NCBI RefSeq assembly: GCF_044987625.1
Contig: NZ_JBJDSB010000004.1
Location: forward strand, 186,001 to 250,000
DNA: 64,000 nucleotides
Direction: 5' to 3'
From: Desulfobaculum sp044987625
GTDB lineage: Bacteria > Desulfobacterota > Desulfovibrionia > Desulfovibrionales > Desulfovibrionaceae
Positions within the stretch are counted from its first letter, which is position 1. Every line of letters starts with the position of its first letter. Position numbers and translations under genes: made by a program. The notes beneath the pieces were generated by a model. It saw only the letters and a list, made by a program, of their open reading frames with translations. It had not been told where the DNA came from and made no database searches. Below are positions 25,852-33,837 of this stretch, piece after piece.

Positions 25852-27309
25852 ATGCAGGTATTTCAGAACATCATCTCGCGCGGGTGCTGGCGTCAGCAGT
25901 GCGCCGCGTTGCTCGTGCTTGCCGCCATGCTGTGCGGCGGGTGCGCGTCTATGGTTTCGCCCCCGGCAGCGCCGGGCGGTCCCGCCATCCGCGATGAGGC
26001 GGCCCTTGTGCAGCGCGCGAGCGCCTACGTGGACGCGGCACGCGCTGGGGCGCCGCTCATGCCGCCGGATGTGGCCAAGAAGCAGGCCGCGTATTTTCTG
26101 GAGCGCTGGTTTGCGCCGTGGCACCGCAGCGCGCCGGAGACCCCGGCGGAGAAGGTGTTTGCCTATCTCCACAGCGCCGATCCGGGCGCGCTGTACGGCG
26201 AGGACACCCGCGTGCGCGGGGCGCGCTGGCTGAGCGCCATGCGCCACCGGAGCGCCGTGGAGGAGTATCCCAACGCCGGATACGCGGCCATTATGGTCCG
26301 CGCGGCGTCCATGCGCGTGCTGCCCACGGCCCGGCCCGCTTACCATAACCCCGCGCAGGCCGGGCAGGGCTGGCCCTTTGACACCTTGCAGAACAGCGCG
26401 GTGTGGGCGCAGACCCCGGTGTACGTGAGCCATATTTCCCGCAACGGCGCGTGGGTGTTTGTGGAAGCGCCCTTTGCCTACGGCTGGGTGCCGGCGTCCT
26501 CGGTGGTGCCTGTGGACGGGGCGACGTGCGAGGGCATTGAAAATGGCCCGCATATGGCCATTGTGCGCGACGAGGTACCCATTCGCGGCACGGGCGGGCT
26601 GGCGTCCATGATGGGGCGCATTGGGATGATACTCCCCGTGGTGCACGACGCTGAGGGCCGCGCTATTTTGGGCATTATCCGTTCCGGCGCGGTGGGGCAG
26701 GGCGTGCTGACATGGGGCGTGGTGGATGCGGACGCCATAGCGCCGTTTCCGCTCACGGCCACCCCGCAGGCTGTGGCCCGCATTGCGGACCAGATGCTGG
26801 GCGACGCCTACGGCTGGGGCGGCGTGTACGCCAACCGCGACTGCTCGTCCACGATGATGGATCTTTTCGCGCCCTTTGGCCTCCGCTTGCCGCGCAATTC
26901 GTTGCGGCAGGCGGAGGCCGGGCGTTTTGTCTCCTTTGAGGGACTGGACCGGGCCGGCAAGCGCCGGCGCATTGCCGAGACCGCGCGCCCATGGATGACT
27001 CTGCTGTGGCAGCCCGGACATATCATGCTCTACATCGGCACGGCGGAAAATGGCGAGGCCGTGATGCTCCATAATATGTGGGGCCTTCGCACCCGCGAGG
27101 CTTCCGGCGCTGAGGGCCGCCACGTGGTGGGGCGCTGTGTGATCACCACCCTCACTCCCGGAGCCGAGGTGCCGGGGCTGGTGACGCCGCAGGGTCTGCT
27201 TTTGGAGCGCATGGGCGGCATGAGCCTGTTGCCGACGGTTGTGCCGGAGCCGCGTGAGGATGTGGCCGAGGGAGCACCTGCTTGCGGCCACAGGGCCAGC
27301 ACGCAGTAA
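25852..27309 (+). CDS. SH3/NlpC-P60 lipoprotein, probable peptidoglycan endopeptidase
   Basis: 485-aa exported cell-wall hydrolase. An N-terminal signal with a lipobox-like end ('LAAMLCGGCASM') predicts a lipoprotein. Next come an N-terminal helical domain (about 50-140), two SH3b-like domains (about 150-310: 'VRAASMRVLPTARPAYHN', 'VYVSHISRNGAWVFVEAPF', 'IVRDEVPIRGTGG'), and an NlpC/P60 catalytic domain at about 315-450. That domain has the nucleophile in 'YANRDCSSTMMDLFAPFG', the His in 'WQPGHIMLYIG', and 'VMLHNMWG'. The same plan is known from a Desulfovibrio gamma-D-glutamyl-L-diamino acid endopeptidase. The ribosome site before 25852 is weak; a frame extends to 25669 but would bury the signal peptide. 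Confidence 0.87.
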   Translation: MQVFQNIISRGCWRQQCAALLVLAAMLCGGCASMVSPPAAPGGPAIRDEAALVQRASAYVDAARAGAPLMPPDVAKKQAAYFLERWFAPWHRSAPETPAEKVFAYLHSADPGALYGEDTRVRGARWLSAMRHRSAVEEYPNAGYAAIMVRAASMRVLPTARPAYHNPAQAGQGWPFDTLQNSAVWAQTPVYVSHISRNGAWVFVEAPFAYGWVPASSVVPVDGATCEGIENGPHMAIVRDEVPIRGTGGLASMMGRIGMILPVVHDAEGRAILGIIRSGAVGQGVLTWGVVDADAIAPFPLTATPQAVARIADQMLGDAYGWGGVYANRDCSSTMMDLFAPFGLRLPRNSLRQAEAGRFVSFEGLDRAGKRRRIAETARPWMTLLWQPGHIMLYIGTAENGEAVMLHNMWGLRTREASGAEGRHVVGRCVITTLTPGAEVPGLVTPQGLLLERMGGMSLLPTVVPEPREDVAEGAPACGHRASTQ

Positions 27310-27594
27310 GGGCCTCGCCGCGTCCTGCACAGTAAGGCTGGTGGTGCGCCAGTTCGGGGGGGACTCGGATTGATGTTGGGCTGGTGTGTGGCTGGCCCTG
27401 AGGAATCTGTCTCCACGGCAGGGAGCGGGTGCACGCGGGCTGGGCCTCAGCGTATATGCCATAGCGCCGCAGGATGAACTCTCCCGCGAATCCCGGAAGT
27501 CATCGCGTTTGCGAGAGTCTTTTCGCCCAGAATAACGCCGCATACGCCACCGCACATGTGAGCCGTATGTCCACATGACGCGGGGCCGGATACG
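27310..27594. other. Non-coding region between the convergent NlpC/P60 and jag genes
   Basis: About 285 bp without a gene. The jag-side terminator follows at 27595. Nothing else can be supported. Confidence 0.4.
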
Positions 27595-27630
27595 AAAAGC
27601 CCGGCATCCTTACTGAGGATGCCGGGCTTT
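27595..27630. terminator. Bidirectional terminator between the NlpC/P60 gene and jag
   Basis: AAAAGCCCGGCATCC and GGATGCCGGGCTTT form a 14-bp stem with a 7-nt loop; A- and T-tracts on the two sides allow use by both converging units, though it is closest to the jag stop. Confidence 0.9.
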
Positions 27631-27676
27631 GTGTGTCGAGACTTCTCCGCCCCATGGGCGGGTGCTGGCGCTGGGG

Positions 27677-28774
27677 CTAGCGGTCGCGCCGGGGGAAGAT
27701 GAGCACGCGTTTGAGCGGGCCGTCTCCCTTGGAGCGGGTCTGGATGGTGTCGTCGTCCTGCAGGGCAAGGTGGACGAGGCGGCGGTGATAGGACGAGAGC
27801 GGTTTTGTGCTCTGGGTGCGTCCCTGCGCCTTGGCCTTGTCCGCCAGATGCAGGGCCATACGGCGGAGGTTGTCGTCCTGCTTGTCGCGGTAGTCCCCGG
27901 CATCCAGGTGGATGCGGATGGCGGACTCGAACCGGCGCGATACGATGCGGTTGGCAAGGTACTGCAGGGCGGAAATGGTTTGGCCTTCGCGGCCGATGAT
28001 AAGCCCGGAGTTGGCGTCGTCCTCAATGCGGACCTTCACGCGGCCGGGTTCATGGGACAGCGTCAGGGTAGGCTGGTCGCCCGCGATGGGCTTCAGAAGC
28101 TCGGCCATGACTTCACGGACCACGGCGTCCAGCTCGTCCTGCGGGGGCGCGGGGCGGGAGGACTGTTCGGCGCGGGCGGGCTGGCGCGCGGGGCCACCGC
28201 CACGCTGGGGCGTGTGGGGCTGCTGCGCGGGCTTGCTGCGCGGTGCTTCCGGACGGCGCTCGGGACGCGGGGCTGATTTCTCGGGCTGTTTTGCGGCGTC
28301 CTGTGCGGGCTGCTCTGGCGCACTGGTTTGGGGCGCGGGCTTGGCCGGGGCACTGTGCGGTTTTTGAGGCTGGTCCGTCGGGGTTTTGGGCTGGGCCTTG
28401 GGCTGTGCCTTTGGTGCGGCCTGTGGGGCGCTCTTGGGGGAGGCATCCCTCGGCGCACTTGGGGCTGCGCTGGCGCTGTCAGTTGGCGCGGCGGAGGCAG
28501 AAGAATCGGAAGAAGGGGACGGCTCGCCCTGCTTGTGGCTGGGGCGGCGCAGTTCCTTTTTGAAGAAGTCGTCTTCAAGGATGCCGCGCTCGGGGGTGAA
28601 GGAGCGGCGGCGGGCCGAAATGCGGGCCTGTTTTTTGCCAAGCCCAAAGATGCCACGGGTTCCGCCGTGGAGGATTTCGACCTCGAGTTTTTCGCGTTCT
28701 ACGCCGAAATGGCGGCAGGCCACGGCAATGGCCTCGTCTACAGTATTACCCTCAAACTCCTTAAAATCCGTCAT
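27677..28774 (-). CDS. jag: Jag/KhpB-type RNA-binding protein
   Basis: 365-aa cytoplasmic RNA-binding protein, last gene of the rpmH-rnpA-yidD-yidC-jag cluster. It has the Jag-N module at residues 1-52 ('KEFEGNTVDEAIAVACRHFG', 'EILHGGTRGIFGLGKKQA'), then a very long Ala/Pro/Gln/Lys-rich disordered linker (about 60-205), a KH-like domain ('LTLSHEPGRVKVRIEDDA', 'LIIGREGQTISALQYLAN') and a C-terminal R3H domain ('LRRMALHLADKAKAQGRT', 'SSYHRRLVHLALQDD'). In other bacteria KhpB affects cell division and envelope gene expression. The linker makes it longer than the usual 200-250 aa. Confidence 0.93.
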   Translation of the reverse strand: MTDFKEFEGNTVDEAIAVACRHFGVEREKLEVEILHGGTRGIFGLGKKQARISARRRSFTPERGILEDDFFKKELRRPSHKQGEPSPSSDSSASAAPTDSASAAPSAPRDASPKSAPQAAPKAQPKAQPKTPTDQPQKPHSAPAKPAPQTSAPEQPAQDAAKQPEKSAPRPERRPEAPRSKPAQQPHTPQRGGGPARQPARAEQSSRPAPPQDELDAVVREVMAELLKPIAGDQPTLTLSHEPGRVKVRIEDDANSGLIIGREGQTISALQYLANRIVSRRFESAIRIHLDAGDYRDKQDDNLRRMALHLADKAKAQGRTQSTKPLSSYHRRLVHLALQDDDTIQTRSKGDGPLKRVLIFPRRDR

Positions 28775-28814
28775 GTGGTCTCCTGGTATGGGCGACCGGT
28801 CGCATCAGCGTAAG

Positions 28815-28854
28815 CCGCGCCGGAAGGAGGCGTTGGTGCTCCCTTCCGGCGCGG
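28815..28854. repeat. Hairpin between yidC and jag
   Basis: CCGCGCCGGAAGG (28815-28827) and CCTTCCGGCGCGG (28842-28854) make a perfect 13-bp stem with a 14-nt loop. It has no U-tract, so it may be an mRNA processing or stability element that sets the jag level relative to yidC. Confidence 0.6.
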
Positions 28855-28867
28855 AGTGCAGGCTGAT

Positions 28868-30484
28868 TTAGGCTTTGCGCAACATCATCCACTGCTGGGC
28901 AATGGAGAGAACGTTGTTCACGAGCCAGTAGACGACCAGTCCAGCGGGGAAGTTCAGGAACAGGAACGTGAAGATCACCGGCATGAAGAGCATCATCTTC
29001 GCCTGGGTGGGATCACCCGGAGAAGGCGTCATCTTCTGCTGGAGGAACATGGTCGCGCCCATGATCACGGGAGTCACGTAGAACGGGTCTTTGGCCGAAA
29101 GGTCGGCCAGCCAGATCAGGTCCGTGAAGGGAACATGGGCAATAAACGGCGCGTGGCGGAGCTCAATGGCACCCAGCAGCGCCTGGTACAGACCGAGGAA
29201 GACAGGAATCTGGAGGAGCATGGGCAGACAGCCGCCCGCAGGATTCACCTTGTACGTTTTGTACAGGCGCATCATCTCCTCGTTCATCTTCTGGCGGTCG
29301 TCCTTGTACTGCTCGCGGACTTTGGCCATCAGGGGCTGAATCTTCTTCATCTGGTTCATGGACTTGTAGCTCTTGTGCGACAGCGGCCAGAACACAATTT
29401 TGATGACGATGGTCAGCAGGATGATGGCGAGGCCCCAGTTGCCCACGAAGCCGTGGAACAGGTGCAGCAGCTTGAGCAGCGGCTTGGACAGGACGTCAAA
29501 GAAGCCGTAGGTGACAAGCTGGTCCAGATTATTGGGGGCCGTTTCAAGATATTGGTCCATCACCGGGCCAAAGTAGTAGCTGGTGGCGACCTTCTGCATT
29601 GTATCGGGGGCGATGTTGATGGCTTGTTTGTCCATCTGCAGGCGGAAGAGGCCGTCCTGATAGTTGGTACGCAGCGCCACGTCGCCCGCTTCAGGCGCGA
29701 TGGCCAGAGCGAAATAGTTGTTCTGAATAGCGCCCCACTGCACGCCGTTATTCAGCTGCATGCCCTTGCCGAGGTCGTCGCGGTCGTTTTCGTCGTCCAC
29801 GCCGTCTGCGGTGAGGTAGGACACGCGCATAGGGTTATAGCGGCTTTCCTTGGTGGTCAGGTCGCCGGAAGCGATGGACACGCCAAGGCGGCCGGAAATC
29901 GGAAGTCCGCCCATATTGAGAAGTTCGACGGACTCGTCGATGCGGTACGTCTCGGGGTGGAAGGTGAGCGTGCGCTTGATGAGGAGGTCGCCCATGGCAC
30001 CAAGGAAGGTGAGGCTGTCCTCGCCGCCTTCATTGGTCACGATGACGTCCTTCGTGGTGGGCACGTTCCAGGTATCGCTGCGCCACGTTCCCTGTCCATT
30101 CCAGATGAGGCCGAGGGGACCACGGTTCATGCTCTGCTGGGGAATCAGGTTCACGCGGGCGGAATCGCGCTGGATGGTTTCGTGGTACTCCTTCAGCTCA
30201 AAAGAGGTGAGGATGCCGCCGGCGGAGTTGAAGACGGCTTTGTAGAGCGGAGTCTCCACAACAATGTCACGTCCGGCCCCTGCCTTGAATGCAGGCGCTG
30301 CGGGTGCGGAAGCCTGCTCCATGGTGGTGTTGGCGGCCTGAGACTGTGTCTGCTGCTGGGCCGTTTGGGTCTGGTTTGTCTGGCTGGGCTGCTGCTGCGG
30401 CTGTTGGGGAGCAAAGAAATAGCTCCAACCCAAGAGCACGAGCATGGACAGGCCCACGGCAAGGATGACTCGCTTGTTATCCAT
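28868..30484 (-). CDS. yidC: Membrane protein insertase YidC
   Basis: Inner-membrane insertase/chaperone that places membrane proteins with or without SecYEG. 538 aa, the Gram-negative long form: N-terminal anchor 'VILAVGLSMLVLLGWSYFF', a Gln/Thr-rich spacer, a large periplasmic beta-sandwich domain (about 65-320), then the conserved five-helix core with 'NWGLAIILLTIVIKIVFWPL', 'MKKIQPLMAKVREQYKDD', 'NPAGGCLPMLLQIPVFLGLY' and 'GLVVYWLVNNVLSIAQQW'. The conserved Arg of the hydrophilic groove is not obvious by eye. It overlaps the yidD end by 8 bp. Confidence 0.97.
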   Translation of the reverse strand: MDNKRVILAVGLSMLVLLGWSYFFAPQQPQQQPSQTNQTQTAQQQTQSQAANTTMEQASAPAAPAFKAGAGRDIVVETPLYKAVFNSAGGILTSFELKEYHETIQRDSARVNLIPQQSMNRGPLGLIWNGQGTWRSDTWNVPTTKDVIVTNEGGEDSLTFLGAMGDLLIKRTLTFHPETYRIDESVELLNMGGLPISGRLGVSIASGDLTTKESRYNPMRVSYLTADGVDDENDRDDLGKGMQLNNGVQWGAIQNNYFALAIAPEAGDVALRTNYQDGLFRLQMDKQAINIAPDTMQKVATSYYFGPVMDQYLETAPNNLDQLVTYGFFDVLSKPLLKLLHLFHGFVGNWGLAIILLTIVIKIVFWPLSHKSYKSMNQMKKIQPLMAKVREQYKDDRQKMNEEMMRLYKTYKVNPAGGCLPMLLQIPVFLGLYQALLGAIELRHAPFIAHVPFTDLIWLADLSAKDPFYVTPVIMGATMFLQQKMTPSPGDPTQAKMMLFMPVIFTFLFLNFPAGLVVYWLVNNVLSIAQQWMMLRKA

Positions 30485-30752
30485 GAGAAGTACCTGCTAA
30501 TCGGTGTCGTTTGAGTGAAAGGGGTCCAGACTGCTTTTTCTTGGGCGGGACGGGGTCGTAACCGCCCTTGCAGAAGGGATGACAGCGCAGGATGCGCCAA
30601 AGGGCAAGGAGAGAACCTTTGAAAATGCCGTGTCGGCGCAGGGCCTCAATGGCATACGAAGAGCATGTGGGCACGAACCTGCAAGTCGGGGGGAAAAGCG
30701 GGGAAATAAGGCGCTGATACGCGCGGATGAGCAAAATAAGGAGGTTGCGCAT
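30477..30752 (-). CDS. yidD: YidD membrane protein insertion efficiency factor
   Basis: 91-aa membrane-associated protein that assists YidC-dependent insertion. It shows the invariant pattern 'LISPLFPPTCRFVPTCSSYA' and 'RILRCHPFCKGGYDPVP', with the conserved cysteines. ATG at 30752 has AAGGAGGTTGCGC upstream (reading on the minus strand, TAAACAATAAGAG lies before it, so the site is modest). The start is 4 nt from the rnpA stop, and its end overlaps yidC, as usual for this cluster. Confidence 0.94.
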   Translation of the reverse strand: MRNLLILLIRAYQRLISPLFPPTCRFVPTCSSYAIEALRRHGIFKGSLLALWRILRCHPFCKGGYDPVPPKKKQSGPLSLKRHRLAGTSHG

Positions 30753-30756
30753 GCTC

Positions 30757-31152
30757 TTATTGTTTACGGGGCTTCCTCCCCGCCACGGAACCTGAGGCTT
30801 TCTGGGCTTTGACCAGCAGCGCGAGCAGTTCGTCCTGAACAGTAGACATGGACAGCGTGTTGGCGTCCACGTGCCGTTTGGGAACGACGACATAATCGTG
30901 TGCGGTCAGGATCCGGTCCTGATGCAGACGAAAGAACTCGCGCAGCAAGCGCTTGATGCGATTACGCCTGACGGCAGAGCCCACTTTCTTGCTTACGGCG
31001 AAGCCGGCGCGCCATACCCCATCGGCAGAGCCGGTGGGTAGCGCGAAAAGTAAAAAGTGCCGGGAATGGTATCGCCGGCCTCGCTCGTAGCAAGCCAGGA
31101 ATTCCGGGCGCCTGGTCAGGCGGTGCGTACGCGGGAAACTTAGACTGCTAAT
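30757..31152 (-). CDS. rnpA: Ribonuclease P protein component, probable AUU start overlapping rpmH
   Basis: Protein subunit of RNase P, which helps the RNA subunit mature tRNA 5' ends. The conserved core runs 'SFPRTHRLTRRPEFLACYER' then 'RYHSRHFLLFALP', 'RAGFAVSKKVGSAVRRNRIK' and 'RLLREFFRLHQD', matching the RnpA basic RNR motif. No ATG, GTG or TTG exists in this frame between 31275 and the conserved core. The best start I see is ATT at 31152, nine nt after AAGGG, lying inside the last codons of rpmH; this gives 131 aa, a normal length. Overlap with rpmH would couple translation. Older alternatives are a CTG at 31119, which would cut conserved residues, or a far upstream start through rpmH. 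Confidence 0.8.
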   Translation of the reverse strand: MSSLSFPRTHRLTRRPEFLACYERGRRYHSRHFLLFALPTGSADGVWRAGFAVSKKVGSAVRRNRIKRLLREFFRLHQDRILTAHDYVVVPKRHVDANTLSMSTVQDELLALLVKAQKASGSVAGRKPRKQ

Positions 31153-31274
31153 CTTTTGCGTCCCTTGGCACGTCTGCGGCGCAGCACGGCACGGCCGTTC
31201 TTGGTGCGGGAACGGACGAGAAAGCCGTGGGTTCTTTTCCTGCGGGTGTTGCTCGGCTGATATGTTCTCTTCAT
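31140..31274 (-). CDS. rpmH: 50S ribosomal protein L34
   Basis: 44-aa ribosomal protein bL34, read directly from the minus strand: it starts MKRTYQPSNTRRKRTHGFLV and ends 'RRRRAKGRKRLAV'. AAGGAGA sits 7 nt before the ATG at 31274. It is first in the rpmH-rnpA-yidD-yidC-jag unit. The last four codons overlap the proposed rnpA start. Confidence 0.98.
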   Translation of the reverse strand: MKRTYQPSNTRRKRTHGFLVRSRTKNGRAVLRRRRAKGRKRLAV

Positions 31275-31299
31275 GGTGAATTCTCCTTGGCAAAGCTAA

Positions 31300-31328
31300 A
31301 CGATAGTAAGTACCCCCAAGGTCATCAA
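31300..31328 (-). promoter_or_regulatory. Probable sigma-70 promoter of the rpmH-rnpA-yidD-yidC-jag unit
   Basis: On the minus strand TTGATG (31328-31323), 17 bp, then TATCGT (31305-31300). It would start transcription near 31293, leaving a leader of about 20 nt that holds the rpmH ribosome site. Confidence 0.45.
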
Positions 31329-31488
31329 AAGTCAAGGACGCACGGCAACCGCGCGCCCTCGGACCGTCTCGCTCCAGCGCTGGGGATGCGGTCTGGAGCG
31401 GTAAGCGCATCGCTGCATGACGCAGGATGCAAGAGGCGCTATGTGCCTCAACGCGAAGGTGATGTCAAGGGGATGCAACAGGTGTGGG

Positions 31489-32223
31489 TCATGTACGGCT
31501 TAAGAGCAGGAAAAGGGCCATGGAGGGGAGCGCGCTGTTTGACAGCGGCGCGGCGACTGCATCGGTGACTGCGATATTGGGGGTGATGCACGGCCCGCCG
31601 GGGCATCCGGGAAAAGGTGTTGAGTCCGCGCCATGTTTCGTGCCGGGATACTCTTTTGAGAGGCTGTCAGTAAAAAGATGTGCCGCCTGATGGTGGTGGC
31701 GCGCGCATCCGGAGCAGGTGCGGCCCGCCGGGCCTTGGGGCGCAGCGTGTGGGGCGCCGGGCGCTGGCGGCGCAAGGGGGTGCGGTTTGCTCTGGAGTTC
31801 CTGTGTTTCGGTGTGTTGTGGGCGGTGGGGCAATTCCGACCAAATAACACAGGATTCCTTGACGCCGCCGCATGGCGTTACTACCTCAGGTTCTAGCGAA
31901 GTGAGCCCTGCGTCGCCTTCATCCAGTCCGGCGCGGGCGCATGTTGCCGCGCCGCACAGCCGCTCAAGCATGGCGTGCGCTGCGCCGCATGTTGGCTGGC
32001 CCGCCGCAAGGCACCGCAGGGCGTCAGTATGCCCGCGTAGCCGCAGGGAGATGAGGGCAATATCGCACGGGGTGAGGTGACATGGAGCCGTTAGCTGCGC
32101 GCTGTCTGTAAAAATGCTTATCCCGCTGGCAAGACGCGCCGAGGAATTGACCACGGCGGCGAATGCTGCGCCGATGGTGCATGATGGTGGGGCGTGGAAA
32201 ATTGTCTGTTCATCCGAAGGCAT
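31489..32223 (-). CDS. HPr-like domain reading frame with unrecognised C-terminal tail
   Basis: 244-aa frame. The first 85 residues resemble HPr, the PTS phosphocarrier. 'IFHAPPSCTIGAAFAAVV' places a His at residue 10 where HPr has its active His in an L-H-x-R-P context, and later strands/helices ('ASGISIFTDSAQL', 'DIALISLRLRGHTDALRCLAA', 'AAHAMLERL') follow the HPr order. The Arg next to the His is Pro here. ATG at 32223 has GGGAGGAC upstream. The remaining 160 residues are Pro-, His- and Cys-rich with no recognised domain and may be a decayed or non-coding extension. If real, it could belong to a PTS-like regulatory relay. No other PTS gene is in the window. Confidence 0.4.
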   Translation of the reverse strand: MPSDEQTIFHAPPSCTIGAAFAAVVNSSARLASGISIFTDSAQLTAPCHLTPCDIALISLRLRGHTDALRCLAAGQPTCGAAHAMLERLCGAATCARAGLDEGDAGLTSLEPEVVTPCGGVKESCVIWSELPHRPQHTETQELQSKPHPLAPPAPGAPHAAPQGPAGRTCSGCARHHHQAAHLFTDSLSKEYPGTKHGADSTPFPGCPGGPCITPNIAVTDAVAAPLSNSALPSMALFLLLSRT

Positions 32224-32427
32224 GCGTCCTCCCGGACTGCTGTGCTTCGCGCCGTTGCCATGGTATGCGTGATGCTTACCTTGTCTTATCGGCATTCTGC
32301 ACCTGCGTCTTGAGGCGTCTGCGGCGGAAAAACATCAGGGATATCCTGCCGTGGCGGGCGTTAAGAGCGTTTCGTCCGTAAAGCTGGCAGGTTGCATTCA
32401 TACCGAAAACACCAAGGAGAGTCGGAA

Positions 32428-33087
32428 ATGTCCGAACCCGTCGACCAGTACTATGAACTGCGTCTGGAACAGACCAGAAAGGCCCTTGAGAAGAACGGAT
32501 TCGCCGCCCATGTGGTCAAGGATAAGGACGCGGCCCGCCAGCTTGTGATGGACGAGATTATCCCCGGCCTTATCGAGGAAAAGGGCGCCAAGGTCGTTGG
32601 TCTTGGTGGCTCCATGACCATTACGGCCAGCGGCATTTATGACGCGGTGAAGGCCGACGGACGCCTTGAGCTTATCGACTCCTACGGCGGCGACCCGGCG
32701 CAGTCCCTTGAACTGCGCCGCAAGGCCCTGCTCTCCGATATTTTCCTCACCGGCACCAACGCCGTTGTGGAAGACGGCTGTTTGGTGAATCTGGACGGAC
32801 TGGGCAACCGCGTGGCGGCCATGGCCTTTGGTCCGGAAAATGTCATCGTGGTTGTGGGCCGCAATAAGCTGTGCCCCGATGTGGACACCGCCATGTCCCG
32901 CATCAAGGAATTTGCCGCGCCGGCCAACTCCATCCGGCTGGACCGCAAAACCCCCTGTACCAAGACCGGCTCCTGCGCCGACTGTAGCGCGCCGGGCCGC
33001 ATCTGCAATTCGTGGCTCATCACTGAAAAGTCCGCGCCGAAGCACCGCATCCATGTTGTGCTTATCGGCGAGGACCTCGGCCTGTAG
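32428..33087 (+). CDS. LUD-domain (DUF162, LutC-like) protein
   Basis: 219-aa cytoplasmic protein of the LUD family, whose members include the LutC/LutB subunits of iron-sulfur lactate oxidation; many single-domain forms have no assigned role. Typical stretches: 'VVGLGGSMTITASGIYDAV', 'SDIFLTGTNAVVEDGCLVNL', 'NRVAAMAFGPENVIVVVGRN' and the Cys cluster 'PCTKTGSCADCSAPGRICN', which could bind Zn or Fe. It is not accompanied by lutA or lutB. ATG at 32428 follows AAGGAGA by 7 nt. It is 12 nt from the PAP2 gene, so the two are co-transcribed. Confidence 0.92.
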   Translation: MSEPVDQYYELRLEQTRKALEKNGFAAHVVKDKDAARQLVMDEIIPGLIEEKGAKVVGLGGSMTITASGIYDAVKADGRLELIDSYGGDPAQSLELRRKALLSDIFLTGTNAVVEDGCLVNLDGLGNRVAAMAFGPENVIVVVGRNKLCPDVDTAMSRIKEFAAPANSIRLDRKTPCTKTGSCADCSAPGRICNSWLITEKSAPKHRIHVVLIGEDLGL

Positions 33088-33099
33088 GCGGGAGGAGCG

Positions 33100-33744
33100 A
33101 TGCCCTTTGCAACTCCGGCTTGGGATTTGGCCCTGTTTAATGCGCTGCATTTCGGCCTGCGGGGTACCGTCCTTGATGTGCTGATGCCGCTGGTTTCGTC
33201 GCCGCTGCTCTTGTGGGCGGTGGTGGGCGGCGGTTTGGTCCTTGGTCTGCGCCATGTGTCGTGGCAGCGGCGGGCCGTTGTGCTCATCGCCTTGCTGGCG
33301 ACGCTGGGGCTGACCGACGGTGGGACCAATATCGTGAAGCACAGCGTGGGCCGGGTGCGTCCGCTCAACGCCCTTGCCGGGGTGCATTACCACGAGGATG
33401 GCGCATGGCAACAGCGCCCCGCCGACTATGTGCAGACCAAGGAGCGCGGCAATTCCTATCCCTCGGCCCATGCGGCAAGTTCCATGGCCGTGGCGTGCCT
33501 GCTGGCGTTCTTTTGGCCGCGCGTGCGGCGCAGCATTTGGCTGCTGCCCCTTGTGGTGGGCTTCTCGCGCGTGTATCTCGCCAAGCATTATCCCCTCGAC
33601 GTCGGCATGGGGTGGCTCTTTGGCATTGGCGCGGCCCTCGCGACCTGCGCTGTGCTCCTTGCCCTCGGTCACGGCGCGTCCGTTGGCGCGGACCCGTCCC
33701 ATGACGAGACGTCACCCGAAGACGGGGCGGCGCCGGGCGCGTAA
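33100..33744 (+). CDS. PAP2-family membrane phosphatase
   Basis: 214-aa inner-membrane phosphatase of the PAP2/undecaprenyl-pyrophosphate-phosphatase-like family. All three catalytic motifs are visible: 'KHSVGRVRP', 'SYPSAHAASSMAVAC' (His) and 'SRVYLAKHYPLDVGMG' (Arg and His). About five hydrophobic helices surround them. Such enzymes remove phosphate from undecaprenyl pyrophosphate, phosphatidate or lipid A; the substrate is not certain. GGGAGGAGCG precedes the ATG. It shares a transcript with the LUD gene and ends at a strong terminator. Confidence 0.93.
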   Translation: MPFATPAWDLALFNALHFGLRGTVLDVLMPLVSSPLLLWAVVGGGLVLGLRHVSWQRRAVVLIALLATLGLTDGGTNIVKHSVGRVRPLNALAGVHYHEDGAWQQRPADYVQTKERGNSYPSAHAASSMAVACLLAFFWPRVRRSIWLLPLVVGFSRVYLAKHYPLDVGMGWLFGIGAALATCAVLLALGHGASVGADPSHDETSPEDGAAPGA

Positions 33745-33780
33745 TCCGGCCACGCTCCAAACGGCGCCCTATATCATCAA

Positions 33781-33814
33781 AAAGCCCCCGGCAGAATGTT
33801 TTGCCGGGGGCTTT
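33781..33814. terminator. Bidirectional terminator between the PAP2 and M16 protease genes
   Basis: AAAGCCCCCGGCA and its complement TGCCGGGGGCTTT, loop of about 8 nt, with A-tract before and T-tract after; the genes converge here. Confidence 0.92.
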
Positions 33815-33837
33815 CGTTTGTGCATGCGCGGGGCGGG

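Noticed and set aside
24823..27576. 917-aa minus-strand open frame
   Set aside because: It spans the antisense of three recognised genes and is Arg/His/Pro/Ala-rich without any domain; typical shadow frame.
31275..31410. Thermus-like long RnpA starting at ATG 31410
   Set aside because: The frame is open, but the predicted rpmH promoter (31300-31328) lies downstream of this ATG, and the encoded extension has no RnpA similarity. Not fully excluded.
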